62,280 bases of DNA from the NCBI GenBank assembly GCA_021647765.1, contig JAKIUD010000011.1, positions 1-62,280 of the forward strand. The letters run 5' to 3'. This DNA comes from Desulfuromusa sp. (GTDB lineage Bacteria; Desulfobacterota; Desulfuromonadia; Desulfuromonadales; Geopsychrobacteraceae). Made by a program: the position numbers and the translations under genes. This document shows positions 34,134 through 42,818 of this stretch, piece after piece; position 1 is the first letter of the stretch, and each line of letters starts with the position of its first letter. The notes below the pieces were generated by a model. It was not told the origin of the DNA and did no database searches. It saw nothing but the letters and a program-made list of their open reading frames with translations.

Positions 34134-35459
34134 TCAGGACTCTTTCTTGCTGGACAGTTGCTTCAGTTGGGGTGTTACAGAGCGTTGCAGTGCAATGACA
34201 GCTAGCAAGCGTCCGATCACGTAAGCGATTGATGCCGCGACAACGCCGGGAAGTGGGAAGTATAGCATTGCCAACAATAAAATCGAAAAGATTCCAACTG
34301 CTTCAATTGTAGTCGAAACGGAAATAGGGTTGGTCACGCGGGTGACAATCAGAATTGAACGCTGGAAACAGATCAATACCGTTAACGCCGGGAAAATTGC
34401 CATGATCTGGAGTGGCAAAACGGCAAAATTTGTCAATAGTTCATTGAGTCCGGAGAGATCCTGAAACCAGAGGTTGCTAAGTGGGGTAAAGGCGATCAAA
34501 GAGAGGCATGTCGAGGTAGATATTCCCAGAACAATGGCAAAATTTCTGACTTTGAAATAATTATCCCGATTCTCTCCAAGCAACGCGATAGAAACTTCCT
34601 GATAGGAGAGGCCAATGGCGCGGAAGACAAAGGTCAATCCGTAGATGACCGGCATGACTGCCAGAGATTCGAGGGGATCACGGCTTTTGCCGAGGAAAAA
34701 AGTGACTAATGGATGAATTGACAGAGCGATGAAAGGGGTGAGAGCCAAGGGGAGGTAATAATCCCATATTTTCCGATAACTGAGTTGTTGTTCTGATTCC
34801 GGTTCTGTTTGTAGAACTTCGCTGATGGCATGACGTGCCAGAACGCGAGTCAACAGCGCTTCAGAAACAACACCGCATGCAAGGGAAATTGCACCGATTA
34901 TTGCTCCCGCCAGAGAACTGTAAAAAAAGAGGATCAAGGCGCAGCTCGACATGCTGATCAAACGAGCCAGAGTGGAAACAGCAATTCGCTTGGTTTGATG
35001 TCTGACTATCAGTATTCCCTGATAAAAGCGTCGGATTCCAATCGCTCCCGGCCAGGGGAGGAGAAACAGCAAGGCAATATGAATCAAGGCTGCAATATTG
35101 ACCGGCAAGCCGATTAACTTGAGAACAATCAAGTTAAAAATTGGCGGTAGTAGGAATATTGCTAATAACAGGGTGACACTCACGCTGAGAATGAGGGAAA
35201 AGTTTCGCAACTTTCGGTAGCTTTCCCGGTCGCGGCACAGAGCGGTACTGGCACTCATCAGCATGATTACTGGTGATTCTGCAATCAGGGCAAAGGCGAA
35301 GGTAACTCCGTACGCAGCCAGGTTGACTTTTTCCGCAGCCAGTCGGGCAATGATTGCAGCGAGAAATGGACCCTCAATCGACATCATCAGCCAGGTTGCA
35401 GCTAATGGGAGCCAGAAGCGGAAAATTTGCCCATAGCTGAGGGTGGTTTTGTTATTCAT
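34134..35459 (-). CDS. MOP-superfamily transporter resembling ANK (progressive ankylosis) or MATE proteins
   Basis: This 441-residue protein has about 12 helices. By eye it follows the layout of the ANK family: IFRFWLPLAATWL at the N-terminus, YYLPLALTPFIALSIHPLV at mid-protein, and VLPLQIMAIFPALTVLI near residue 350, where human ANKH has VVPLRIFSFFPVPVTV. ANK proteins export pyrophosphate or citrate in animals; bacterial members are poorly known. MATE is the main alternative. It lies 215 bases downstream of the glycyl radical activase on the same strand, with a strong hairpin between. There is no clear ribosome site. Confidence 0.6.
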   Translation of the reverse strand: MNNKTTLSYGQIFRFWLPLAATWLMMSIEGPFLAAIIARLAAEKVNLAAYGVTFAFALIAESPVIMLMSASTALCRDRESYRKLRNFSLILSVSVTLLLAIFLLPPIFNLIVLKLIGLPVNIAALIHIALLFLLPWPGAIGIRRFYQGILIVRHQTKRIAVSTLARLISMSSCALILFFYSSLAGAIIGAISLACGVVSEALLTRVLARHAISEVLQTEPESEQQLSYRKIWDYYLPLALTPFIALSIHPLVTFFLGKSRDPLESLAVMPVIYGLTFVFRAIGLSYQEVSIALLGENRDNYFKVRNFAIVLGISTSTCLSLIAFTPLSNLWFQDLSGLNELLTNFAVLPLQIMAIFPALTVLICFQRSILIVTRVTNPISVSTTIEAVGIFSILLLAMLYFPLPGVVAASIAYVIGRLLAVIALQRSVTPQLKQLSSKKES

Positions 35460-35490
35460 GGGATTATGTTTTGTTGTGATAATGATGAAG

Positions 35491-35529
35491 TATTCCGGGG
35501 ATATGCCTTTGATACGTGTCCCCGGAATA
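35491..35529. terminator. perfect 11-bp hairpin between activase and transporter genes
   Basis: TATTCCGGGGA at 35491-35501 pairs with TCCCCGGAATA at 35519-35529, with a 17-base loop and no T-run on either strand. It may be an RNA processing or stability element, or a protein-binding palindrome. The 214-bp gap around it contains no convincing gene. Confidence 0.45.
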
Positions 35530-35673
35530 GGTTAATAAATCAGAAGGCCGTGGCAGTTCAACGCCCAGATCAAGGGATGCTTGAATCCATCCATGGAACT
35601 TATTGTTGCAGAAAAATCCTTGCTCTGGGCATTTCAACTCCATTTTTATCAAATAATGAGTACTAATTTGGTT

Positions 35674-36582
35674 TTAGCCGCCGACAATGGTTAATAGGTT
35701 GTGTGCAGTAAAGCAGTCGATTGCTTGTCGCAGGTTCATATCATCCGGCTCTTGTAGATTGTCGGCCAGGTAGTTCGCACCAAGTTTCTGATACTTATGA
35801 GTGGCTATAGCATGATAGGGGAGGAGATTGACACTTTTTTTCTCTCCAGCCAATTTGGTGATAAAGGAGGCTGTTGCGGCTATGTTTTTTAAGTCAGAAT
35901 TGACTCCTTTGATCAGGGGAATGCGTACTTGAATATTCGCTCCACTTTCGGCCAGAGCGACAAGGTTGGAAAGGATCAGTTCGTTGCTGACACCAGTGTA
36001 TGCCTTGTGCTTGTCGGAATCCAGCAGCTTCAGGTCGTAAAGGAACAGATCGGTTTGTTTGGCGATACCAAGGAGGATGTCTGTTTTTACAAAGCCGCAG
36101 GTATCTATGGTGCGGTGGATCTTCCCTTCGTCACAGAGATCAAGAATTTCACTCAGGTAATCAGGATAAAGGAGTGGTTCACCGCCAGAAAATGTCACCC
36201 CACCACCGGATTGATCGAACAGCGGTCGTTCTTTTTCAATAATTTTAAGCAGCTCGGGAATCGTTTGATAATAACCGGAAATCTCCGTTGCCAGGGTCGG
36301 ACAGACTTCTGCACATTTGCCACTCAAATTACAATGTTTTGGATCGGTGATGATTCCATCTGAGGACAAAGTGCAGGCCTGATTCGGACAGGCTTTAACA
36401 CATTCACCGCAACCGATACATTTACTTTTGTTGTACATCTTTTGCGGTTTTGCCGAAATACTTTCGGGGTTATGGCACCAGGTGCAGGAGAGGGGGCAAC
36501 CTTTAAAAAAGATGGTGATGCGGATGCCGGGACCGTCGTTGATGGCGTAACGTTTGATATCGAAGATCAGAGGTTGCTGCAT
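35674..36582 (-). CDS. glycyl radical enzyme activating protein (radical SAM)
   Basis: This 302-residue activase has the radical-SAM triad CPLSCTWC (C29, C33, C36), a two-cluster ferredoxin-like insert (CIGCGECVKACP and CNLSGKCAEVCP, about residues 55-95), and GGVTFSGGEPLLYP. It abstracts hydrogen from the C-terminal glycine of its partner enzyme to make the radical. The partner is the glycyl radical enzyme 30 bases upstream. The extra-cluster layout is shared with activases of HypD and related enzymes. Confidence 0.95.
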   Translation of the reverse strand: MQQPLIFDIKRYAINDGPGIRITIFFKGCPLSCTWCHNPESISAKPQKMYNKSKCIGCGECVKACPNQACTLSSDGIITDPKHCNLSGKCAEVCPTLATEISGYYQTIPELLKIIEKERPLFDQSGGGVTFSGGEPLLYPDYLSEILDLCDEGKIHRTIDTCGFVKTDILLGIAKQTDLFLYDLKLLDSDKHKAYTGVSNELILSNLVALAESGANIQVRIPLIKGVNSDLKNIAATASFITKLAGEKKSVNLLPYHAIATHKYQKLGANYLADNLQEPDDMNLRQAIDCFTAHNLLTIVGG

Positions 36583-36612
36583 GAAAATACCATCTATGTT
36601 GGCTGGTTTTAG

Positions 36613-39069
36613 TCAAAAAGCTTCATTCTCCGTCCGCTCAATCACTTCCTGCTGCAGATCGGCATTCATATCATTGAAATAATCGCTGTACCCGGCCATC
36701 CGTACCAGCAGATCTTTGTAATCTTCTGGATTTTCCTGGGCGGCATGAAGAGTCGCTGTATCGACAATATTGAACTGAATATGGTGCCCACCGAGAGTGA
36801 AATAGCTGCGAACCAGTTGTCCGAGTTTGGCGATATCCTCATCCCTTTTCAGCAGGCTCGGCAGAAAACGTTGATTGAGCAGGGTGCCGCCCGACATGGT
36901 GTGATCCAGTTTGGTTAATGATCTGATCACTGCTGAGGGACCGTGGGTATCAGCTCCGTGTGAGGGCGAAGTGCCGTCAGAGATTGATTTTCCGGCGAAT
37001 CGCCCATTGGGGGTGGCACCTGTCACCTTACCGAAATAGATGTGGCAAGTAGTTGAAAGCATGTTCAAGTGGAAGCTTTCACCTTTGATGTTTGGTTTGC
37101 CGTCGATGGCGGTGAGGAGATCCTGATAGATTTGCAGGGCGATATCATCAGCGTTGTCATCATCGTTGCCGAAAAACGGGGTTTTATTGATGATTGTCTG
37201 ACGTAAGAATTCTTCCCCTGCAAAATTTTTTGCTACGGCATCGAGAATTTGTTTCATACTGAAGGTTTGATCTTCAAAGACATGTTTTTTTAAGGTTGAT
37301 AGACTATCTGTCACCGTGCCAAGGCCGGTGCACTGGATATAGTTGGTGTTGTAGCGCGGGCCACCGTCGTAATAATCCTTCCCTTTGCTGATGCAGTCTT
37401 CAATCACCACAGACAGGAAAGGAGCTGGGGCGTATTTGGCAAACATCCTGTCAATGTAGTTGCTGACCCGTATTTTGGTATCGATAATAAAATTCAGCTG
37501 TTTGTTGAATGCTGTATATAATTCTTCATAATTTTTAAATTCAAGAGGATTCCCTGTCTTAATCCCGACCATTTTCCCGCTGACTGGATCGATCCCGTTA
37601 TTCAGGGTGATTTCCAGAATCTTCGGCACGTTCAGATAGCCGGTCAAGATATAGGCTTCCTTGCCGAAGGCTCCAACCTCAATGCAGCCACTGCAGCCCC
37701 CTTCCCGGGCATCCCGTAGTGATTTTCCCTGGCGCATCAGTTCGACCACATAGGTATCTGGATTAAAAAGTGATGGGTAGCCGTGCCCCTGGCGAATGAC
37801 CTTGCAGGCGGCATGCAGAAAACGATCGGGGGTTTTACTGCTGATATGAACTGAATTGCCTGGTTGCAGGATATGCAGCTCTTCTACCACCTCAAGCATG
37901 ATGTAGGAAACTTCACTGACCCCATTCTTACCATCGCTGGTGATGCCGCCGATATTGATGTTGGTGAAATCGTTGTAGGTGCCACTTTCACGTGCGGTAA
38001 TCCCAACTTTCGGTGGGGCGGGGTGATTGTTGACTTTAATCCAGAAACAGCAAAGCAGTTCCTTGGCTTCCTCCCGGGTCAGGGTGCCAGCGGCAATTTC
38101 CGCCTCGTAAAATGGTGCCAGATGTTGATCAAAATGACCTGGATTCATGGCATCCCAGCCATTCAGTTCGGTAATTGTCCCCAAATGAACAAACCAATAC
38201 ATCTGGATTGCTTCATGGAAAGTCCGTGGTGCGTTGGCCGGAACCCAACGGCAAGTTTCCGCTATTTTCTTTAAGTCGGCAATTCGCTGCGGATTGTTCT
38301 CTTGCCCTGCCAACTTATCAGCCAATTCGGCATGTCTTTCAGCAAAAACAATAACGGCATCACAGGAGATATCCATCGCTTTCAGTTCTTCGGCTTTGTC
38401 GGTTGCTTCCGGGTCGTTCAGATAATCGAGTGCTGTCATCTCGGTAGCAATTTGCTTTTTAAAATCAAGCATTCCGATGCGATAGATTTTTCCATCGAGG
38501 GCGGTATGACCAGGGGCGCGCTGTTCCATGAATTCAGTAAACAGCCCGGCTGCATAGGCAGCTTGCCATTCTTGTGGCACATGACTGAAAATCCGCTCGC
38601 GGATAGTTTTCCCCTGCCAGTAAGGGATGACCTCTTTGGCGTAAGTATCGATATCCTTCTGGCTGATGGTGTAACGTTGCTGATCACGGGTATTGAGGAT
38701 GTGTAAATCGTCGATACTGTGGCAGGTTAGTTCCGGAAAGGTCGGCACTGCTTTCGGCTGTGGACCGCGTTCGCCGACAATTAACTCATCATCTCCTAAA
38801 TAGAGGGTTTTCTTTTTACAATGATCGAGAAAGTTGAGTGCTCGAAGCACCGGGATTGAATGCTTGCCGTAATTTTCTTTGTAGAAGGTTGTTTCATGCA
38901 GGGCGCGTTCGATGGAAAGGGTGTGCCCAGCATTGACGCTCAGTTTGCGCAGCTGTTGGATGCGCAAATTCATCCCCGGATCGCTTCCACTATTGGTTTC
39001 AGGGTAAAAATTCCCCTCACATGCAGATCCGCGTTCCGGCAACGGTTTGATATTTTTGCTGCTCTCCAT
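36613..39069 (-). CDS. hypD: glycyl radical enzyme, HypD-type (hydroxyproline dehydratase)
   Basis: This 818-residue enzyme carries the thiyl cysteine and general base in SGCIEVGAFGKEAY (C462, E464) and the glycyl radical motif RMAGYS (G793). Long blocks follow HypD as I remember the Clostridioides difficile protein: FTEFMEQRAPGHT, MYWFVHLGTITELN, HPAPPKVGIT and GGTLLNQRF. HypD dehydrates trans-4-hydroxy-L-proline to pyrroline-5-carboxylate (P5C); related enzymes act on other hydroxyprolines. The GGCSGCIEVG context differs from the remembered GGTSGCVETG. The ATG at 39069 follows AAAGGACG; an N-terminal extension of about 28 residues precedes the HypD-like start. No proC gene is adjacent. Confidence 0.8.
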   Translation of the reverse strand: MESSKNIKPLPERGSACEGNFYPETNSGSDPGMNLRIQQLRKLSVNAGHTLSIERALHETTFYKENYGKHSIPVLRALNFLDHCKKKTLYLGDDELIVGERGPQPKAVPTFPELTCHSIDDLHILNTRDQQRYTISQKDIDTYAKEVIPYWQGKTIRERIFSHVPQEWQAAYAAGLFTEFMEQRAPGHTALDGKIYRIGMLDFKKQIATEMTALDYLNDPEATDKAEELKAMDISCDAVIVFAERHAELADKLAGQENNPQRIADLKKIAETCRWVPANAPRTFHEAIQMYWFVHLGTITELNGWDAMNPGHFDQHLAPFYEAEIAAGTLTREEAKELLCCFWIKVNNHPAPPKVGITARESGTYNDFTNINIGGITSDGKNGVSEVSYIMLEVVEELHILQPGNSVHISSKTPDRFLHAACKVIRQGHGYPSLFNPDTYVVELMRQGKSLRDAREGGCSGCIEVGAFGKEAYILTGYLNVPKILEITLNNGIDPVSGKMVGIKTGNPLEFKNYEELYTAFNKQLNFIIDTKIRVSNYIDRMFAKYAPAPFLSVVIEDCISKGKDYYDGGPRYNTNYIQCTGLGTVTDSLSTLKKHVFEDQTFSMKQILDAVAKNFAGEEFLRQTIINKTPFFGNDDDNADDIALQIYQDLLTAIDGKPNIKGESFHLNMLSTTCHIYFGKVTGATPNGRFAGKSISDGTSPSHGADTHGPSAVIRSLTKLDHTMSGGTLLNQRFLPSLLKRDEDIAKLGQLVRSYFTLGGHHIQFNIVDTATLHAAQENPEDYKDLLVRMAGYSDYFNDMNADLQQEVIERTENEAF

Positions 39070-39292
39070 CAATACGTCCTTTCATCAACAAGCTGCTGGA
39101 TCTTCAGTTTACTTCCTCTCTGCTTTTAACGCAAACAGAGTCGCAGATAAATGATCCTTTGCTGGTGCTTAATTTACTGAAATGAATGGGAAAAAATAAG
39201 TGGGTGAGGTGATGGTGGAAAAATATGGATAAATAAATGTATTGTCAAATAATTGATTTAAATATGAATAAAGCAGGAGGATAATTATGCCG

Positions 39293-39673
39293 TTATGGAT
39301 TGTTCCGCTGGCACGACTTTTTGACCGCCAGCCAGTTAATTCCCAGAATCACAGCCAATCCAAGCACACTGCCAATTGCCGTCATTCCCCCTGAAAACCC
39401 CTCTCTGATGGTATCCATGATAAACACGCCAAAAAAACAGGCAGCAATCACTATGTCCACTTTAGGCGCCCAATCAGCCTGACTGCGCCATGCCCAACTG
39501 AGGACATAAATATTGAAAAGGCCATACCCCCCGGCGACATAGGAGAAAGTTTTCAACCACTGTGAAGCATCAGTGCTGAAGTTGACGGTGACAGCATAAA
39601 AGACAAATAAAAATGAGGTAATAACACTGAAAATTGCAAATCCGTAAAGCAAGAATTTTTCTTGAGTTTTCAT
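39293..39673 (-). CDS. four-helix membrane protein of unknown function
   Basis: This 126-residue protein has four hydrophobic segments (about 8-30, 42-60, 70-87 and 96-116) separated by short charged loops, and a basic C-terminus. I do not recognise a family. AGGACA precedes its ATG at good spacing, which supports translation. It stands alone upstream of hypD on the same strand with a 223-bp gap, so a link to hypD is uncertain. Confidence 0.65.
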   Translation of the reverse strand: MKTQEKFLLYGFAIFSVITSFLFVFYAVTVNFSTDASQWLKTFSYVAGGYGLFNIYVLSWAWRSQADWAPKVDIVIAACFFGVFIMDTIREGFSGGMTAIGSVLGLAVILGINWLAVKKSCQRNNP

Positions 39674-39823
39674 TCTATGTCCTGAATGGCACTATGTTTA
39701 AGCAATTTTTCTCTCTATCCTTGTTTTTAACGAGATGAGACTGTTGCAGGGAGATTAACAAAAAAACAGATGAAAAGCCATGCTGAGGTTGGGCTTTTGT
39801 TTTGAAGTGAGTTTATCCCTTTT

Positions 39824-40849
39824 TTAGTGCCATACTCCTTCAAGTTCAGAGTCGCAGTGCGGGCAGGTACCGTTTTCATCAAGTTCATTAGTCACATACT
39901 GCCCGATACGTCCTCGTCGGTCGATTACCCTTTTGCCGCACTTTGGACAGTAGGTTGACGTATGATCGTCGTCATCGATATTGCCGACATAGAGATATTT
40001 GAGCCCCTCTTCCCGCCCTATTTTATAAGCCCTCCTCAGTGTCGATCCGGGAGTGGGAGGAACATCAAGCATTTTGTAGGTCGGATAAAATGCGGAGAGG
40101 TGCCAGGGGATGGAAGGGTCAAGTTCAGCTATAAATTTTGCAATATTACGGATCTCTTCATCTGAATCATTTTTGCCCGGGATGAGGAGTGTCGTCACTT
40201 CCAGCCAAATCCCTTTTTTATGTGCGTATTTAACGGCTTCAAGAACTGGTTTCAACCGGGCACCACAGATCTCCTTATAAAACTTATCTGTAAAAGCCTT
40301 GATATCAATATTCATTCCATCAATATACGGTGCCAGCAGGTCGATCGCCTTATGGGTCTCATAGCCACTGGTGACATAGATGTTTTTCAGCCCTTTTTCG
40401 TGAGCAAGTTTTGCCGTGTCAAAGGTGTATTCGAAAAAGATGATCGGCTCGTTATAGGTATAGGCGATCGATTGGCAGCCATTCTCTATCGCCAGCTCAA
40501 CAATGCGTTCAGGCGGAAGTTTCTGCCCCACGATCTCATGGTTGTGCTCTTTTGGATACTGGGAAATATCGTAATTCTGGCAAAACTTACAGGAAAAATT
40601 GCACCCTACCGTTCCTACCGAAAACGCGCTACTTTCCGGCAGGAAATGAAACAGCGGTTTTTTCTCCACCGGGTCGATGCTGACTGCGGCGGAACGCCCG
40701 TAGACAAGGAGTTTAAGTTCGCCGTCTGCGACTTTTCTTGCCCCGCAGATACCGTATTCATCTTCGTCAAGCTTACAGCTCTGTGAACATGCCTGGCACA
40801 AAACCTTTCCACTGGTGAGTTTTTTACTTAGCCATGCTGTTTTGACCAT
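39824..40849 (-). CDS. amrS: AmmeMemoRadiSam system radical SAM enzyme
   Basis: This 341-residue protein has the radical-SAM triad CNFSCKFC (C83, C87, C90), preceded by cysteines CQACSQSC (about 18-25) and followed by a C-terminal zinc ribbon (CPKC, CPHC). The whole pattern, including GICGARKV and YNEPIIFFEYT, fits AmrS/PflA-like enzymes of the AmmeMemoRadiSam set. Its two usual partners (AMMECR1-like and Memo-like proteins) are not in the window. The reaction is not established. GGGAGA precedes the start. Confidence 0.88.
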   Translation of the reverse strand: MVKTAWLSKKLTSGKVLCQACSQSCKLDEDEYGICGARKVADGELKLLVYGRSAAVSIDPVEKKPLFHFLPESSAFSVGTVGCNFSCKFCQNYDISQYPKEHNHEIVGQKLPPERIVELAIENGCQSIAYTYNEPIIFFEYTFDTAKLAHEKGLKNIYVTSGYETHKAIDLLAPYIDGMNIDIKAFTDKFYKEICGARLKPVLEAVKYAHKKGIWLEVTTLLIPGKNDSDEEIRNIAKFIAELDPSIPWHLSAFYPTYKMLDVPPTPGSTLRRAYKIGREEGLKYLYVGNIDDDDHTSTYCPKCGKRVIDRRGRIGQYVTNELDENGTCPHCDSELEGVWH

Positions 40850-40972
40850 CTTAGTTCTCCCTGTTCCTTCTTCTATCTGTTAATGATACTCCATATTTTC
40901 TTATATACAACTAACAAGGGAAGAGGAAAAGCGGACAGATTTTCACCCTGGATTTTCCCTCAACGGCAGCAT

Positions 40973-41222
40973 TTAAAATGCGTAGCTGAGGGTTATCGAA
41001 GCAAAATTATGATGTTTTGACTGTTGCTCAAACTGTCAAGGACAGGCGCCGGAACCTTGCTGTTATCCCGGTTGACAAATCAGCCCCCAGAGTTTTTTTA
41101 TCGACATGATGGCTGCTACGGAAAGTATTACCGTCCAGAAAAATATCCCGCAACACAACACGTCCGTTGACCGCAGTGAATAGATAGATGCTGAGGTTGG
41201 AATCTAAAGTCCTCCAGGCACT
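40973..41222 (-). pseudogene. C-terminal remnant of an LpxR-like outer membrane lipid A deacylase (DUF2219)
   Basis: No reading frame of normal length is present, but 63 sense codons from 41222 read VVLRDIFLDGNTFRSSHHV and DKKTLGADLSTG, the conserved C-terminal end of LpxR/DUF2219 proteins. The frame stops at 41030-41028, and an adjacent frame continues FEQQSKHHNFASITLSYAF with a proper stop at 40973, the expected beta-strand ending. About 240 N-terminal residues are missing and a frameshift joins the pieces. The fragment begins 7 bases after emrB on the same strand, so the efflux operon may have replaced the rest. It lies in a 379-bp gap. Confidence 0.75.
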
Positions 41223-41228
41223 TTACCG

Positions 41229-42818
41229 CTATTTTTCTTTTGTAGGAGTGACCAATCTGGTTTGATTAGCCGCTTTTTTTTGATAGTGCAAAACAACAAA
41301 AATAGCCAAGAGAAATGATGATCCGATCGCGGCAAAGGTGAAGCCGTGCCGGAAAGTGTCTTGAAAGGCATAGCTGGTCGCTTGTAATTGCTGAACTTTT
41401 CCGAGCATCAATTTGGCGGTGATTGTCGCGGTTGCCGGGTCTGTTCCCAGTCGGCTGGCGAGTTGTGGCAGTTGCTGGTGCAGGTGAGCGGTATTCTGCA
41501 TCACCGAGATCCCTTCATAGTGGACAGTGGTCGCTTTGGTCAGAGTGTTGGTGGCAATGGCGGTTCCCAGACTGCCACCGACAAAGCGCAAATAGTGCAT
41601 CAAACTGACTCCCAGGGCAGTATAGACGCCAAGGTTTTTCAGTGCCAGTGCGGACAGTGGGGCGAAAAAAGATCCGAGACTAATCCCCAGGGGGATTGTC
41701 AGCAGAGCAGCTCTGACTGACGGGGTATAATAATTGAGCGAGGGAAGGAGAAAGAAGCTGGTTATCAGATAGGTGATGGTGCCGAGCAGAAGAATTTTCT
41801 GAGCTCCATAACGGTCGCTCAGAATTCCTGCCAATGGTGAGAAAATGGCGATAAAGACAGCAAAGGTCAGCATATGCAGCCCGGTATCAAAGGTGCTGAG
41901 GTGCTTGAGGTTTTCATAGTAGAGAGGGAGGAGATAAAAAATTTGATAGATCGACAGGCCGAGAACGAAAAAATAGAACCCCATGGAGAGGGTATAAACT
42001 CGGTCACGGAAAATGTGTATATCGATCAATGGCTGTTTACTGAATATTTCACTGAGAATGTAGAGCAGTAAAAGGATTGCTGCACAATAGCCGAGGACTC
42101 CGATCAAAGTTGATTGTCCCCAGCCGAGCTGTTGCCCCTTTGAGAGAAGGATGAGCAGACTGACGGTGAACCCTCCGAGCAACAGATAGCTGCGAAAGTT
42201 GAACTCCAACTTGGCTTTTTGTCCGGAGAGCTTGGGGAGGAAGAATGCGCCAGCAATCAGGTTGAGTGCGCCAGTCGGGAGATTGATGTAAAACACCCAG
42301 CGCCAGTCAAGGTGCTCAGTAATCCAGCCACCAACAGTTGGTCCTAGTGAGGGAGCAAAGCTGACCCCCATGGCATAAATTCCCATAGCTAAACCCCGTT
42401 TTTCTGGTGGATAGATGAGAAACAGGATCGTTTGTGCGCTGGCCATAATAAAGGCCTCACCAATGCCCTGAATGACTCTGGCTCCGATCATTTGTGGCAG
42501 AGTGCCGGCCAGTCCACATAAGGTGCTGGCTATGGTGAAAATTGCCAAACCAATCAGAAATAACCGTTTCAATCCCAGAACGGAACTAAGACTGTGGGTG
42601 AGCAGCAGAGCCACGGCTGCTGCCGTCATATAGGCGGTTATGACCCATTGAATACCATAGAGGTCAGTCGCTAGCGGTCCCATCATTTTTGGGACGACAA
42701 CATCGACGACAGTTGTATCGAGGATGGCCATAAAAGAGCCGGTCATAACGATGACCGTCAGCAGACTGCGGAAGCCGACAGAAATGGATTCGGCAATTGT
42801 TTTGGCTTCAGGTTCCAT
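41229..42818 (-). CDS. emrB: DHA2-family multidrug efflux MFS permease (EmrB-like)
   Basis: This 529-residue, 14-helix transporter has the DHA2 marks: MAILDTTVVDVVVPKM in helix 1, GAFIMASAQTI-like helix 4, and GPTVGGWITEHLDWRWVFYINLPTG in helix 5. It exports hydrophobic compounds with proton uptake and works with the EmrA-like adaptor and TolC-like channel encoded upstream. The ATG at 42818 overlaps the emrA stop by one base. Confidence 0.93.
   Translation of the reverse strand: MEPEAKTIAESISVGFRSLLTVIVMTGSFMAILDTTVVDVVVPKMMGPLATDLYGIQWVITAYMTAAAVALLLTHSLSSVLGLKRLFLIGLAIFTIASTLCGLAGTLPQMIGARVIQGIGEAFIMASAQTILFLIYPPEKRGLAMGIYAMGVSFAPSLGPTVGGWITEHLDWRWVFYINLPTGALNLIAGAFFLPKLSGQKAKLEFNFRSYLLLGGFTVSLLILLSKGQQLGWGQSTLIGVLGYCAAILLLLYILSEIFSKQPLIDIHIFRDRVYTLSMGFYFFVLGLSIYQIFYLLPLYYENLKHLSTFDTGLHMLTFAVFIAIFSPLAGILSDRYGAQKILLLGTITYLITSFFLLPSLNYYTPSVRAALLTIPLGISLGSFFAPLSALALKNLGVYTALGVSLMHYLRFVGGSLGTAIATNTLTKATTVHYEGISVMQNTAHLHQQLPQLASRLGTDPATATITAKLMLGKVQQLQATSYAFQDTFRHGFTFAAIGSSFLLAIFVVLHYQKKAANQTRLVTPTKEK

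Noticed and set aside
35464..35652. A 62-residue minus-strand frame between the activase and the ANK-like gene
   Set aside because: It has no ribosome site, no recognisable motif, and runs through the perfect hairpin; more likely a chance frame.
39286..39390. A plus-strand start with a strong AGGAGG site at 39286
   Set aside because: The frame ends after 34 codons and lies antisense to the four-helix membrane protein, whose own start is better supported.
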